64,000 nt of DNA from Cymodocea nodosa (Eukaryota > Streptophyta > Magnoliopsida > Alismatales > Cymodoceaceae): positions 14,652,001 through 14,716,000 of the forward strand of contig CM072343.1 in NCBI GenBank assembly GCA_036874045.1. The letters run 5' to 3'. Of this stretch, positions 1-14,500 are shown piece by piece. The translations under genes were made by a program, and so were the position numbers. The notes beneath the pieces were generated by a model that worked only from the letters and a program-made list of their open reading frames with translations, was not told the DNA's origin and did no database searches. Positions within the stretch are counted from its first letter, which is position 1. Each line of letters begins with the position of its first letter.

Positions 1-3000
1 GTTATGAGAAAAATATTTCCAAAACCTTTTAGGTATATGAACAACTTTTTAGACTAAGACAAGGTGATAAAACTTATCAGGAACATTACAATATTCTACA
101 AGGATTGATTGATGAGTTGGATATCTACCAACCTCCTATTACTATTGCCACTTTTCAGCATTATCGTGATGAACTAGCAATTGCAATTTATCTTGTTGGC
201 CTCATTCTAGAAGTTGCCTCATAACTACATAAGCAAGTTCTTGGAGCAGATCCATACCAGATCTTGATGAGACCTTTGCAAAAGCTATGCATATCTCTAC
301 TCAATTTGGTTCTTCCCTTCCTCCATCAATAAGAGAATAGTCTACCTTGGTTGGTTCCACTAACCATCATCATGATCAAGGAAGTACCAAGTGTGGAGAC
401 AAACAACACCCCAAGTGTTAGTGGTGTGACAAATTGGAACACAAGTTTGAGAAGTGTTGAGACAAGTTTCTACATTTGAAACCCTAGGTAGCATATACTA
501 AAACTAATGGTAATACCAATGCACCTCCTCCTAGTCCTACAATCACTATTCCATAGGAAGACTATAATTGTCTTCTTCAGTCTTAAGGATAGAATCCCAC
601 TACCATGAGCATTCATGCCTTTACAAGTACTCCTAGTACTACTTTGATTGTTTCTAGTGATGATCCTTAAATTATCGATTCTGAAACTTTCTCCCACATG
701 ATAGGTACATCTACTCTATTCAACTACCCATCCTCCTTGTCTAATACATCCTTTGTCACGATAGCTAATGATCATTCATGTCTTATATTTGATCAAGGAG
801 AAATTCAAATCTCCTCTTAGATACGATTGAACAATGTCTTATATATATCTTATTTCTCTTTTAGCCTGTTATTCATCAACGCTATTATTGTTCAATTATT
901 TTACTCTATAACCTTTTTTCCATTTCACTGCATTTTTTAGGATTTATTGAAGGAGAGGAGGATTGGTTTGGATCATAAATCATCATCTTCAGGAGCATAT
1001 ATTTTGGTTCACGATCATATACCTTGTGGCTTGGTTGTGTGCATAGTTAGTGTTGATTCCTCCATTTTGTGGCACTACCATTTGAGTCATCCATCCATTG
1101 AGAAGTTTTATCAAGCTATTCCTTGGGCCTCTTTTTCTCCCTTCACTTCTGAGTTGTGTCAACTTGGGAAGCATACTCAGACTTCCTTCAAGCATTTGCA
1201 TCTTACGTTATCTATGCATATGTTTGATTTAGTTTATTATGACGTTTTAGGTCCTAGTCACACATAATGTTTGTTATTGGTCACAAGTACCATGTATTTT
1301 TTGTTGATGATCATTCTCAAGTATCTTAGGTATATTTATTAAAGGACTATTGTAGTATATCCTTGATGTATTCAAAAATTTTCTTGATGAAATACAAAAC
1401 TAGTTTTCTATATATCCAAAAATTTTATGTACTAATAATGCTCTCAAGTTTGCGCAAGCTAAATTTCAATCCATTTGCACTTCCTTTGGTATTTTATATC
1501 AAACCACATGTTATCACACCTCTTAACAAAATAGGATTATAAAGCGAAAACAATGCCACCTTCTCAATGTCACACACACGCTTATGATACAAGATTGAGT
1601 TCCAAAGTACTTGTGGTCTGACATTCTTCTTACCACTACCTATCTGATCAATAAGATGTCTTCCTTTCCTTTAAGGGGAGCTATACTTCATCAACTTTAT
1701 CTCAATCAAGAGTTGTTCATTATCCCCCCAAAGGTGCTTGGATGGATTGTCATTGTTCAGAATCTCTCCCAAACTTGACAAACTTTCTTCTCGAGTGATC
1801 AAGTGTGTGTTTGTCAAATATTCACGTATTCAAAAGGTATGTCGCCTATACCATCCCCTTACTCAAAAGTATTACACCTCTATGGATGTTACATTCTTTG
1901 AAAGTCAATCTTATTTTAATGGTTTTCAATTTTTGTTTCTCCTACCGACTTGCCCTCCCCTCCTATTCTTGGCTCGGTTAAGCTTCCCCCCCCCCTTCTT
2001 TTTTGACTCTAGCTACCATTGACCCTAATAACCATTGTAATGCAAGTGCTCACCCACCATTGTAGATATATAATCATTGACCATGGCCTCCCTCAACTCT
2101 ACCCATATCAACCTTTGACCTGAAAAATGAGTCCACCCAAGTTACCTTTAATGATCTTCCTATTGCCCTTCGAAAGAATACCAAGTCATGCACCCAACAT
2201 CTCATAGCCTCTTTTGTTTCCTATGATAATCTTACTCCTATCTTCCATACTTTTGCCTTAACTACTTCTACAAAGTCATTACCTAGAAATTATAAGGAAG
2301 CTCTTCAAGCACCTCACTAGAAAGTTACCATAGATGAGGAAATGAGTGTTCTTCTCTTCCATGACACTTGGGATCTTATCTACAAACCTAAATTGGTGAA
2401 TATAGTCTTTTATAGGTGGGTTTACATAGTCAAGAGGAAACTTGATGGTGGTGTAGGCAAGTATAAAGCTCATCTGATTGTTTGTGGTTTCTCACAAGAA
2501 TACAAGGTTGACTACTCTAAAACCTTCTCTCTCATTGCTTGTCTTGACTCAATTCAAGTAATTCTATCCGTAGTTGTCAACAATTCCTGACTACATCAAC
2601 TGAACATTAAATATGCATTCTTATATGATGATTTAGATGCACAAGTCTTTATGAAGCAACTACCTAACTATATTGCTCAAAGGGGGTCTCAAGCTTGGTT
2701 TATAGAGCTATCTATGGCCTAAAACAAAATCTCAAAGCTTGGTTTGAAAAGTTCAATAATGTCATCCACAATGATGGTTTTAATAGTTGCAGAGTGGATC
2801 ACTGAGCCTTTGTAAAGCATACCTCACAATGGGTTGTTATACTTGCAATTTATGTTAATGATATGTTACTTACTAGAGATGATAGTATAGCTATTAAGGA
2901 AATGAATCGGTTTCTATGTAAACATTTTAATACAAAAGATATGAGAGCTCCAAGGTATTTCCTTGGCATTAAGTTTGTATTTTCTAAAGGATGCTTATTA

Positions 3001-3796
3001 TTGTCCCAAAGGAAATACATCCTAGACCTATTGAAGGAAATTGGTCTTAAGGGATATAAGTTTGCTAATACTCTAGTAGAGCAAAGTCACTCTTTCTAGG
3101 ATGACAATTTTCCATTGTTTAAAGAGGCTAAGAGATATAAGAGGCTTGTAGGCAAGTTTCTATATCTAACTGTTACTAAGGCAGATGTTTCTTATATGGT
3201 CAATTTGCTCAACCAATTCATGCATTTGCCTAGGGAGGTACATTAGCAAGGAGCCCTTTCAATTCTTGCATACCTCAAAAAAGCTCCTAGTAAAGGCCTC
3301 CTTTATATTAAGCATGGGCAACTGAAGATTAAAGGATTTGCAATGTTGGTGACAAGGCAAATAGAAAATCCACCTTCGAATACTTAATTTATCTTAATGA
3401 AAATCTTATACAGAGCATGGCAAAAAGTAGAACATGATCTCCAAATCAAACATAGAGGTTGAATACCATGCTATGTCAAATACCACTTCTTAGTTGATAT
3501 GGTTGAAAGTTTTACTTCATGAGTTAGGCATTGAAGTAACTACCCCTATGCCTCTACATTGTGATAATCAAACAACTACTTACATAATTGAAAATTTGAC
3601 GTTTCATGAAAGGACTAAACATGTGGAGGTTGATTGCCACTTTATTAGAGGCAATGTATTGAAAGGGATCATATCTACTCCATACACTCGGTTTGAAGAT
3701 CAACTTATAGATATTCTCACTAAAGGTCTCAAGATTAAGATGTTTAAATCTCTTTGTAACAAGTTGAATTTATTAGATATATATCTTGAAGGAGAG
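1..3796 (+). pseudogene. copia gag-pol remains (gag, integrase, RT, RNase H)
   Basis: Pieces in several frames. At 947-1267 LWHYHLSHPSIEKF followed by CQLGKHTQTSF is the gag-pre-integrase zinc-binding region. At 2342-2590 come the RT palm (KYKAHLIVCGFSQEYKVDY) and about 2595-2760 the YAFL and KQLP stretch. At 2863-3099 comes the RT thumb side (YFLGIKFVFSKGCLLLSQRK). At 3494-3802 comes RNase H (HCDNQTTTYIIEN, then QLIDILTKGL). The integrase core between 1,260 and 1,700 is only faintly readable. Stops and frameshifts rule out function. Confidence 0.85.
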
Positions 3797-3999
3797 TATT
3801 AGTTAGAATCCATTTATTATAAAGATTGATTTACCACTAAATGGATATCCACTTATTGTACCAGCATATTTGTATACACTTAACCCTAATCAATGACAAT
3901 CTAATTTGTTTTTCTCCCCTAAATCAAGTAAGGGATTATTGTATTTAAAGTTCTCTTATTATAGGATCTAGTTTTTGAATCTCTTTTCTACACTTAACA
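3797..3999 (+). repeat. copia 3' LTR
   Basis: Starts right after the purine tract GAAGGAGAG as TATTAGTTAG (original TG decayed to TA) and ends CTACACTTAACA, so the ends are complementary (TGTTAG/..TAACA type). The partner LTR is outside the window, so borders rest on these signals alone. Confidence 0.65.
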
Positions 4000-5501
4000 A
4001 AGCATTTGTATTGCTTGGGATTTTTCCATTAAAAATGACAACCATCCAAATCTTGTAAAAGAAATGAAGGAATCATATCAAAATATTATTATCAAACTGT
4101 CTAAATTCAGAAGGCAAGTTAGCTTCTTACATATTATTTATATATGGAAGCTAGTTCAAGATGAATGGTGTTTGACATGGGTTGTAATGAATAGTTTCTC
4201 CTTTTTCTAAAAAGTAGATATCTCATATGTCCTAAGGTTAATTTTTATAACTCCCAGGTATTTTTCTCTTTCATAAATATTGCACTGACCCCTTAATCTA
4301 CTTTTTCTTATCGATAAACTCCCAACATCAACTGCTAATGTTTAACCAAGGACTCTATCTAATAGAATGGCTTAACCTCAGTTTTCATGTAGAAGCTCGT
4401 AACTTAACTTGTGTGATTGACACCATTCTTACTTATCATCTTATAAGGATTATGGGCATTTCATGTTTCTAAAGGAACATTGATGAACAATCCCAATTGC
4501 TACAACCTCTTTACAGTGAACTATGATAAAATGCAAACTTCGCAGATAAAATGCAAACTTCACAATACTTCAATGCCAAAGGGAAAGCTTAAGAATCACC
4601 GAACTAAGGTGGAGGTGGATCACATGGTCTTCTCTATTTCAGGACTTAAAGATGAGTCTTTGAACTACAAAAGGTCCCCAAAATGTATGTTCACTCTCAA
4701 CTTCCCTCTTCTTTCACCATAGTGGAAACAGATTCAGGGGCTAATAAGGTGGTCTATAACTCTGGTGACAACTCATTTGCATTAAATTTTGATGATGTTA
4801 CTATTATAGGACTAAACAAGGTTTTCTATGACTAAGTGACCATTACATCAAAAAAGTTAAGGGAGTTTTTAAGAGCATGAAAAAAATTGGAAGTTTGTGT
4901 ACCCCGTCTAGAAATAGTAGAGACTCGGTTAAATCTTTGGGCTTCTACAGTTCTACAAGCACATGAAAATCCTTATCATTTCAAAGAAAAAAATAACTCT
5001 GGAAAAAATGAATTAGAGTGGTCACAGAAGTTCAGCAGAAGTAGCACAGGCAGTGGCTGCATTCTTATTGCTATTACCAATCCTAGTATCCATTGGGATC
5101 AATGGATAACCATTATTTTTTTGGGCAATGCTTGGATGGCCATTGATGGAAATAGTAGTATTTGATGTATGGTATATGTCATTTCACAGTGATTCCAAGA
5201 GGTTATAAATATTGTTCAAAATAGGCTACTTTGCATACAAAAAATATTATATATTAAAAAAGCATAAAAGAGAAAAGAGCTGATTCAAGTCAAGAAACAA
5301 ACCCATGCAACAAGCAAACAGAAAGCAACAGAGGCCATTTGGTAGAGTTCGTTTGTCTGCAAAGTTTATACATATAGACAATAAATGTCAAGAAGGGACA
5401 CCAGCATAAATAGGTAGTCACCCAAAGAATAAGGCATGTGTACTTAAAAAAAGGGAGAAAACGGGGCTTCTATGTAAAATTAAATGATTAAGGCATCATA
5501 C
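4000..5501. other. Intron 13 sequence, unassigned
   Basis: Between the copia LTR and KEA exon 13. Plus-strand frames of 80 and 92 codons (4480-4722, 4887-5165) are present, but I recognise neither, and no KEA exon is visible on the minus strand. A short direct repeat (AAATGCAAACTTC, about 4,529-4,561) is the only structure noticed. Confidence 0.5.
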
Positions 5502-5598
5502 CTGTGACGAGAGACTAATCATAAGCTTAAGAAACCATGGTACACAGGTACGAGATAGTATAGACAAGACTCCCAGGAAAGCACACAGCACAACCAAC
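5502..5598 (-). CDS. KEA exon 13 (residues 340-372)
   Basis: 97 nt coding [18 protein letters not shown] and [14 protein letters not shown], matching the helix and loop just before the TNELYQ stretch of KEA4-6. Acceptor TTTTTAG, donor TCACAG|GTATGA. It is the last exon I can find; no TNELYQ-like exon was seen on the minus strand from 5,501 to 1. Confidence 0.9.
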
Positions 5599-8500
5599 CT
5601 AAAAATTCATTTTTTTAAAAAGGCATATGAACATTTATTTTAGTATAAAAATACTACAAGAGCATTCTGGGTAACAAAAAATGTTCTATTAATATTAAGT
5701 TCAAAGATAATTCAACCAATCATGCATTACCCACCTTGGCATATGCCAATGCAAAATGCTCATCAGAACATTTACAATGCTTTTGTTAATTTTGTGCATT
5801 AATTTTTGGCCTATAAAAAGAAACTTTCTAAGCCAATGAAATCTGATATTGGTATTTCATGGAAACAACATTGAACAAGAATGAGAACCTGAAGGCAATT
5901 CTAATGCATTATCAACAACTTATATCATAATCTCACTATGTGGGGTTAGCTACATGAATCTTCTCTTCCATACATTTCTATCTATAATTAAATCTTCAAT
6001 TAAATTACATAAATTTAAATTTTTTTCTCACAATTTCTAATCGAGTAGTTTTAAGTCTTCTTCTACATCTTTTAGTTTCTTTTACATTATTTAATGTTCA
6101 AACATCTAATCCTACAAGAACACATATGTATGTGACTTTCATATACAAAAGTATGTTAACAATGTTTTAAAAAATGGCACATGGACAAAGTATATATTGA
6201 AATTTAAAGCATTTTTTAAAATCAACATTTTTAATGGCCATTTTTTTGAAAAAGGGTATTAATAAAAAAGGAATAAAAATAAATATATTTACAAATATAC
6301 AAGTATTGCAATCATGAAATATAACAATCTGAGACATAATTTCACTACATGAAGTCAACCACATGAATCCTTTTCTTCCATGTATTTCTATCTATCGACA
6401 AATTTTCAATTAAATTACATAAATTTAAATATTTTCTCATGATTTCTAACCAATTAGTTTTAAGTCTTTCTCTATTTTTACTTCCTACTAAATTAATTAA
6501 TTCTCCTCTCTTAATTGATACATCCTTTAGTCATCTAAAGATATGACCAAAGCATCTAAGTCAATTTTCTCTATCTTATTTATTATTAATGCAACGCCTA
6601 CTATATTCTTTATAAAATTATTTTTTAACTTATCTTTTTTAGTATTATTACTCATTTATCTAAATTATCTCTACAACACTAACTTTTTATACATGATCGT
6701 ACTTTATAGTCCAACATCTTGAACCACAAAGTATAACCAATAATTTTCTTATTAATTTTAAGTGTATTCACTTATTACATAATGTTGACATTCTTACTTC
6801 CAAGTTCTCCCCAATAGCCAATCCTAACTTGCCATACCTTAGATCAATCAATCTTCTTTTTACCAACCCATAATCACCCCTTTGTGTGGGCCCCACAACC
6901 CATCACCCCCTTTTGCAGACACTATGACCAATAATTTTCCTTATTTAGGCCTAAATGCTCATTATTTTCTTTTTATGGGCCTAAAGGTCCATCATCTTCA
7001 TTGTGTGTTCATAAAAACTCACTACTTTTTATTTGAGCCAAAAGACCTATTACTTCTTTTGTATAGGCTCAAAAGGTTTATTACCACTTTCCACATGCCC
7101 AAAAGGCTCGTAATTCTCTTTATGTAGGTTTAAGAGACCATCACCTCCCATGGAACAACATTACCTTCTCCACCCACTCGATTTTCTAATGTCAACATGC
7201 CATATAACACTACATCATCATGTGCCCCACCTACATGGCACCCTTCTCTTAGAAGTATTCTCTCATTTTTCACATTTAAATGTCTTTTTGAAAGCACAAA
7301 CTACCTTGAAAAGGTTAGATGCATATCTAGATTACCTACGCAAAAAATCACTTTTTTGCCACGTCTAAAATCAATATACTAGATCACCAAATAGCCTACC
7401 AATCATCTCAATATGTTGGACTATCGAGCAATCTGTTGATCATTCATCAATCAACTCTACCACTTGCCACGTCAACATCTACGTGGCACTTGCCACATCA
7501 TCTACCATGTGACATCCTCCCATTGGTCCCTTACTTCTGCCTCAAAACTTTAATCCAATCAAGTGTTAACATGTGACAATGAGTCCACTACATCATCAGC
7601 CACATCAACATCACGTCATCCAATTCATCTTGAGTGTTGATCTGATAGTTCAAATTTCTCCACCTAAATCTAATTTAACACTCAAATCTTACCATTTGGA
7701 TTTGATTCAACGATCTAGATTGCATCACCTTGTCTTTTGATCTAACAGTCCAAATTAAATCATTTAGATTTCATCCAAAAGGCAAAAGTTAATCTACCTT
7801 TTATCTGACGATCAAGATTAGGTTACCTAGATCCAATTCGATGACCTAGATTGCATCATCCTTAATTTAATTTCCTAGATACAATAATCGATATTTAATC
7901 TACTTTAAATCCAATGGATGAGTTCTAATCTAAGATCAACATTCGAGATCAAATCATCTAGATTGCATCAAACAGTCCAGATCGCATGATTAAAGATCTA
8001 ATCAACAAGATCCAACAACCACAACTTAATCATCTAGATTGAACAAACCTCAACCATCTAATCCTTCATCTTGTTAACATTTCTAAAACACAACATATAC
8101 AAATTAAACTTATTTGTAACAGATTATAAAAAGATAAATGACATTTTTGAACTATTTCTCATCTCCAAGATTAATAAAATCCTACAAGTTTGAAAACATA
8201 GCATGCATCTAGGATTATCTCCTTTAATTGAGATAAACCATAGAATTGCATTCAACATGACTATAAGACTAAAGTTGCATATTCATACACACCTTAGTTT
8301 CTTTTTTCTTATCTCTTGGGGTAGAATTCCATAATTCCCTTATTCTTTAAGTTACCACTAGATTTTACATTTTTATAAGTGATAACTAATTAATTCGACT
8401 AAAATAGACCAAGACTTTCTTCAAGAGGACATGAATGAATGTTTTTATTGTACATGTCTCGAATTGCTTAATTTGCATAGCATATGTACTTTTTGCATCT

Positions 8501-11500
8501 TGTTTGCTTTATTTGTCTTGTTTGTTTGTTTGGTCATATTATGTTAGATCATTTAAACTAAGACCATGTAAGATTCATTCTCTACTCACTACATAAGCAT
8601 AAGAATGCTTTTACAACTCTCTCTTAGTCTCTTAGTTTAATTCATTCATATAGATAAATACTCATCTCTTATACTTTTACATAAATAGGCATCAGCATGT
8701 ATCATATACATTCCACACCTAAGAATATCTATGAAGTTAAGAAATTAAATGCATAGGATGTTTAACATCTTCTCTACGTGTACCTAGAAGATTTACTTAG
8801 ACTTTTTAGTTAACAAAGCTTCGCAAACTCTCCTTTTTGCATACATTCACGTATTGTATGTAGATTTTTCCTAGCCTTTATTTAAATTAAACTAAGTAGT
8901 GACTCTATCTCCTTTCATATGCTCTTAGAATATGGAAGGGATGAGGAATCTCGTAAAGTCTTAATTCACTTTGTGATGCCTGGAGTGTTATGCATGATAT
9001 TTCAAAAGCATTTCTCCACTTTATCCACCTTACTTTAATCTTGTGAATACCCTTTATTTCTTTATTACTATTTATTATAAATTCTAAATATTTACAAGTC
9101 ATACTTTTGTGAATCTCATGATCATCTAATTATATATTTTCATCACTATTTCTATTTTTGTTAAACCTACATTTCATATATCAAATTTTTGACCTATTCA
9201 ATTTAAATCCTGGATTCTAAAAACTCTTCATAATTCTAATTATGCCTTAATTTCATTAACCAAAATTCAATCATTAGCAAATAGCATACAATAGATATTT
9301 TTTCTTGAATTTCCTTAGTTATTTTATTGATAACTAAAATAAACAAGTATGGACTTATAAAGGACTCTTGGTATAAATCTATGTATAATAAAAATTCCTT
9401 AATTTCTCCTCCTTTAGTTTTTGCTGGCTTATACTTCTCTAAATTTTTCTCATTCCTACATTTATGATAAGTTTTACAGTTTTACAACATTCTTTTTTTA
9501 TTTTATGTTATCCTACAAGACTCCAATTTCCTTAGCAATCTTTTTAGTACAAGTAATCAGTCCATTACAAATTTTATTTAGTTCTCCATCTAATTCTCAT
9601 ATTCCTTCTTTCAACAACTTATCCCTAAGTATTATTTTCTTTTCTCCTTTTAGATTCCACAACCTACTTCTTGAGTTCTTATGTACTTTAATCTGCTTAA
9701 TCCTCTTCCTAATTTTGATACCAACAACTAACACTAACAACCTATGTTATATAGTTCAGTTTTCTTCTATAATAACCTTACAGATCTTGTACATTCTTTG
9801 ATCTATTTTCCTAGTAAGTAAAAGATACATTTGACTAGCATTTAAACCATTTCTAAATGTAATTAAATACCCCTCTCTTTTCCTAAAATAAACATTTTCT
9901 AGCAAAAGGTCGTGAATTAGACTAAAGTCTAAAATTGAATTTCCTTTTTCATTTCTATTACAAAAATCAAATCCCCCATGATTTCTTTTAAATCCACTAT
10001 TTTGCTCCCTTACATGACCATTTAGATTCCCTTCAATAAAGAACTTTTCACTAGAGGATAAACCATGAACTAAACTAACCAAATATTCCAAAAAAATTTA
10101 TTTAGTAGTTTCTCATAAATCTACTTGTGGAGCATATGCACTAATTATATTAACAATCTTATTTTTTACCAAAAGTTTAATTATTATAATTCTATTTTCT
10201 ATCCTCATTAATTCAACAACTTCATCTTTTGAACTTTAATGAATTATTATTCCAACTCCACTCTAATACTTTTTTTTTTATATATACCACAATTTAAAAC
10301 CACAATTCTCAATTAAATAGGTTTTTCTTCCACCCATTTAGTTTTTTGCAAGCATAATATGTTAATTTTCCTTCTTATCATTAAACCCACTAATTCCATA
10401 CTCCTCTCAATCAAGGTCTTATATTCTAAATTGCTAATCTAATTTTGATATTTTAGACTAATTTACTCACACACATCCATTAAGATGTAAGAATCTTTAT
10501 TTTCATCTACATCTAGATGACGATATAGAGCTCCTAACTTAAGAACATTACACTTAAAGTGTACAATGCTTCTCTTTTATTTTCTTTTCATTGCACCTAA
10601 AGTTTTGTGCTATACATTAGTAAGAGGATTATGTCCCAATGAATTATCTTTAGGATTTATGTTCATGAAGGGTTAATAAGTTTTTAAAGTTGGCTCTCTA
10701 ATTAATGCCAACCTTTCTTTACCCAGACTTAACATCAGCTATGTAGCGATTAACTTTCATAAGTGGAGTTCTGATGCATATGATTACCATCCATATGTAA
10801 TTAGTAACATAGTTGGCTATTTTTCTAACTGATTAGTACAAAAAATACCATTTAGCTTTTGTGAAATATGAACAGCTAACACTACAATGTTATTGAACAA
10901 TATCTCAGCATTGTTAGGAGAAAATTTCTAATATGCACAAAAAATCATAATTAAACCAGAATCTGAACTTTCTATTCAAACCATAGATTTTTCTCATTTG
11001 TAGATGCTAGCTTAAAAATTTACAATGAAATTTCTGCCCAACACATTCACATAAATGGTAGCATTTCAGAGAATGAATATGTAATGAAGTGTTCACGTTA
11101 TATGAGAAAAATATTGTAACTTATACTAAACCACATACAAAATATACCATTATATGTGAGAAAAATCATGAGAATAGAACTGAAAGTCTATAACTTACGA
11201 CTTTGCCATTGAAACAACTACTTGAAGAACACCAGAATTTCCTCCAAGAACTGGAAGAAGTGCAAAAAGCAATCCAACAGCGCAATCCTGGAGGAACAGG
11301 AAGAATAGGCAAACCAAGCCATGATTTGAATTATCTAGACAAAGGAGAGACGTTGAAATGTGAAGACATCTAATTGAAAATCAATAGGTAATAAGTAAAG
11401 AAGTTTCTTACATGTGCAACTCTAGTCCCAATCATTCAATGTGGGATAATTTCAACACTTCTCTCACTTGTGATCTTTTTAACCCCCATAGTTGTCCTTA

Positions 11501-14500
11501 TTTTTAAATATGGTAAATGTACAAGGACTTGAGCCCAAAAAACCATTTTTGATTATAATACCATTTGAAAATGGGAGAAAAAAGTAATGACATTATTAAA
11601 ATAAAGCAACACTGTAAAGGCACAAAACAATTGTTTACCAAAAGATTTTAAGTTGGAAGTCTTCACATTTCAACAACATGCTAATATCGTTTTGCTAAAA
11701 TGGAAGGACCATCGTTAATTGTAATAAAATATTCTAACTTGTAAGAACCTCGTACCTGTAAAATAAGAGTTCCAACAGTAATTTGGCCATGAAGAGCATT
11801 GATACTGCTTTTTTCCATTAGAAACTTCAAGACCTATGACCAAAACTAGTGTTAAGCTCAAGGATATATCCTAAATCAACCAAAGCAAACTTCTCGTAGA
11901 ACACCATAAGATAGGCAAAAATAGGGCCCATTAGCCACTGATATTATTTAACACAATTGATATCAGGCCAATGAAAAACAAAACTTATGGCACAAACTAA
12001 CAAGTTGGCTGTGAAGAATGGCCTACAATATTCAGTAAACAAATGGATTCATTACTTTACAACTTCAGAAAATTCTAACAAGGAACCAAACTGCAGTCTA
12101 GCAGTCCACACTGTTCTCCAGAAACAGCAAGCATTCCATGCAAGGAAATAAAGAGTATATTGCATTATTTGATAATTTTTTCTCTATAATGAGTAAAAAA
12201 ATGTACCACAGCTGTTGAAGACATTGATAAAAATGCACCAACAAAGATCCCCTCTGAAGGCTTCCCCCCACACATCTGCATGCAATGAAATACTTCTTCA
12301 CATCAAGAATGCTGAAATTATCTGAGCATGGTTGAAAGAAACAATATGGCAAGAGAACTCCCATAATCCCACTTAAATTGTGTATGCCATACTGTATAAT
12401 ATTCAATGTGTGTGTGTGTAAAAGTAATTTTTATTTTTCAGGCACATGTAAAGGTCAACAGCTTAGAATCTTTAAGATGAAGCACATTGTCAGTCCACAA
12501 TATTGAAAATAGAAAATCAAAGAGAGAACATCAATTGCTTGCTTTTATAAAGAAAAAATTTATTTAGCTTAATCTGTCAGAATTCCCTCCTTTTAATTCA
12601 AAACCAGCTATATTAAAGAGGTCTAGTGGTATGATGTATCATTGTGTCTGATTCTGCAATGTTCTCCTTCATGATTGGTAAGCCTGAAGGCAAACTACTG
12701 CACAAGTGCTCTATTTTATTAAAAGAAAGAAATATATTAAAGAATTAAATGATTGTCTGCAAAAGACATTTTATTTCTAGGGCACCAAGAAGTGACAGCA
12801 GCAGTATATAACAAGAGTACAAGAACTTTCTGGACGGAACTTATTATGTAGGACAATAAAAAGACTCACTGATGATATTATGCCACACATGCACATAAAA
12901 AGCAAAATTTGCAGTAATCCACCCAAAACTGCAACTGCACGAACAACTCGAAGCTGCATGTAAAATGCATGGTTGATAAAACAACTGTATCAGTCTTGCA
13001 AAGCACATGAAATCAAGTAAAGATGATTACAAATAATATTAGAAATGTATAAAACCTTTGATGTAGAGAATTCCAATCCCAGTGCGAAAAGCAAGAATAT
13101 TACTCCAAACTGAGCAACTGTTTCAACCTATGAAAGTAATGGAAATTTGTAAATTCAGGTATAAAATGTGGTAACTTTCAACAAATTACTTTGCTAATTA
13201 TTTCAACCAGGAATGAAAAACAACACTAGCATTATTTTGGAAGAACAAGAGATATAAAACCAGGTTGGATAAAGCTTATATTTTAGTGTTTTGTGTAAAA
13301 AGCACCTTACTTGCACCATTTCACTAACAAAACTCAAGCCACCAGGTCCTATAATAGATCCCGCTAGTAAATATCCAGTAATAACCTGTCAAATGTCCAG
13401 AATAATAATGAATTCTACTGAACATCAAAATGTATTGCACAAAGAAATTAAGAGAAATTTGCTTGATGAAATTTTAGTGTTCAGATGAAAATAGGAAGAA
13501 GCTCAACCGGCTGTCCAGCACAGGCAAAAGCAATTCCACCACATGTTGCAGATACAATGACCACTACAAGGTCAGAAATCAACCTGCAAAAGTCAAAATT
13601 TTAATGTGTAGCAAATAAAGTCTTGTTACGGGAGTGATCATAATGTTTAACAGAAGACTAACCTCAAATCTAACTGCAGTACAGGGTATTTTGATTTTGG
13701 ATTTGAAATAATGAAAACATTATCCTGAATAATCATTTCATAACATTAATGTCAGCAACTCAACATAGTCAACATTTTTTGAAAAGAAATTCACAATGAA
13801 TTTTACAGGATTTCTGAATGCAAAAGGTTTAATTTGAAATTTGAATCCACCTTTCGATCTATCAATGTTGGGATGTCATCCACACGATTCTCATTATCCA
13901 AATTGAAAACATTGTGAAACTGAAATGACCTAGAGAAGCAAAAGACAAATCATTTCAAAACTTTGTCCAAAATCATAAACTGCCTTCAAAAGGAGATCTT
14001 GAAAAAAATCTCCAATAAATACTTCAAAAGATAGAGCAACAATGTCAGCATACAAAACACATCCATACAAAATAGATATGCATACTTCTCCTCTTTGGTG
14101 TCATTTTTCTTGGTCTTAACTCTCGCTACAGTTTCCAGAACTGCCTGCAGGACAAAAAATGCAGTTGATTATAAATGAACGATAGTTTATTTATATGCTT
14201 AATGTAGGATTTATTAAATAAACATAACAAGGGTTGAAATTATTCCACCCTTTTTGCCATCTATTATAGATACTTATTGTTTAACCTTTTATATGCCCAT
14301 AAAATACACAGAAAGAGAAAAACTTTGGAATTTATATCTTGCATTTTATGTGAAAGAATTATGTGCATGATTAACATACTACAAGATGAAATGTTTCTAT
14401 ATATTGCATTGTATGATGTTACAACTTAGAGATGACAGTGGTTGACTTATTTCTTGTTCTTTTTCTCACTCTAATTACAAGCATCTCTTGGCAAACCATG

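Larger units (their letters stand above)
1..3999 (+). mobile_element. Degenerate Ty1/copia retrotransposon, left end outside window
   Basis: Lies in intron 13 of the KEA gene, antisense to it. The copia order is seen: gag (RQGDKTYQEHYNILQGLIDE, about 53-230), gag-pre-integrase (947-1267), integrase, RT and RNase H, then a purine tract GGAGAG and a 203-bp 3' LTR (3797-3999). All frames are broken many times, so this is an old copy. The 5' LTR must lie left of base 1. Confidence 0.85.

Noticed and set aside
4480..5165. Two plus-strand frames as exons of another gene
   Set aside because: No family recognised, no convincing splice sites, and they lie in a KEA intron beside a decayed element; kept only as unassigned sequence.
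7640..8060. CRISPR-like regular repeats
   Set aside because: Units are degenerate and irregularly spaced, and the DNA is plant nuclear; treated as a decayed minisatellite.
9421..9801. 126-codon plus-strand hydrophobic frame as a membrane protein
   Set aside because: It is the antisense of the RTE LINE RT/endonuclease region; hydrophobicity comes from T-rich sequence.
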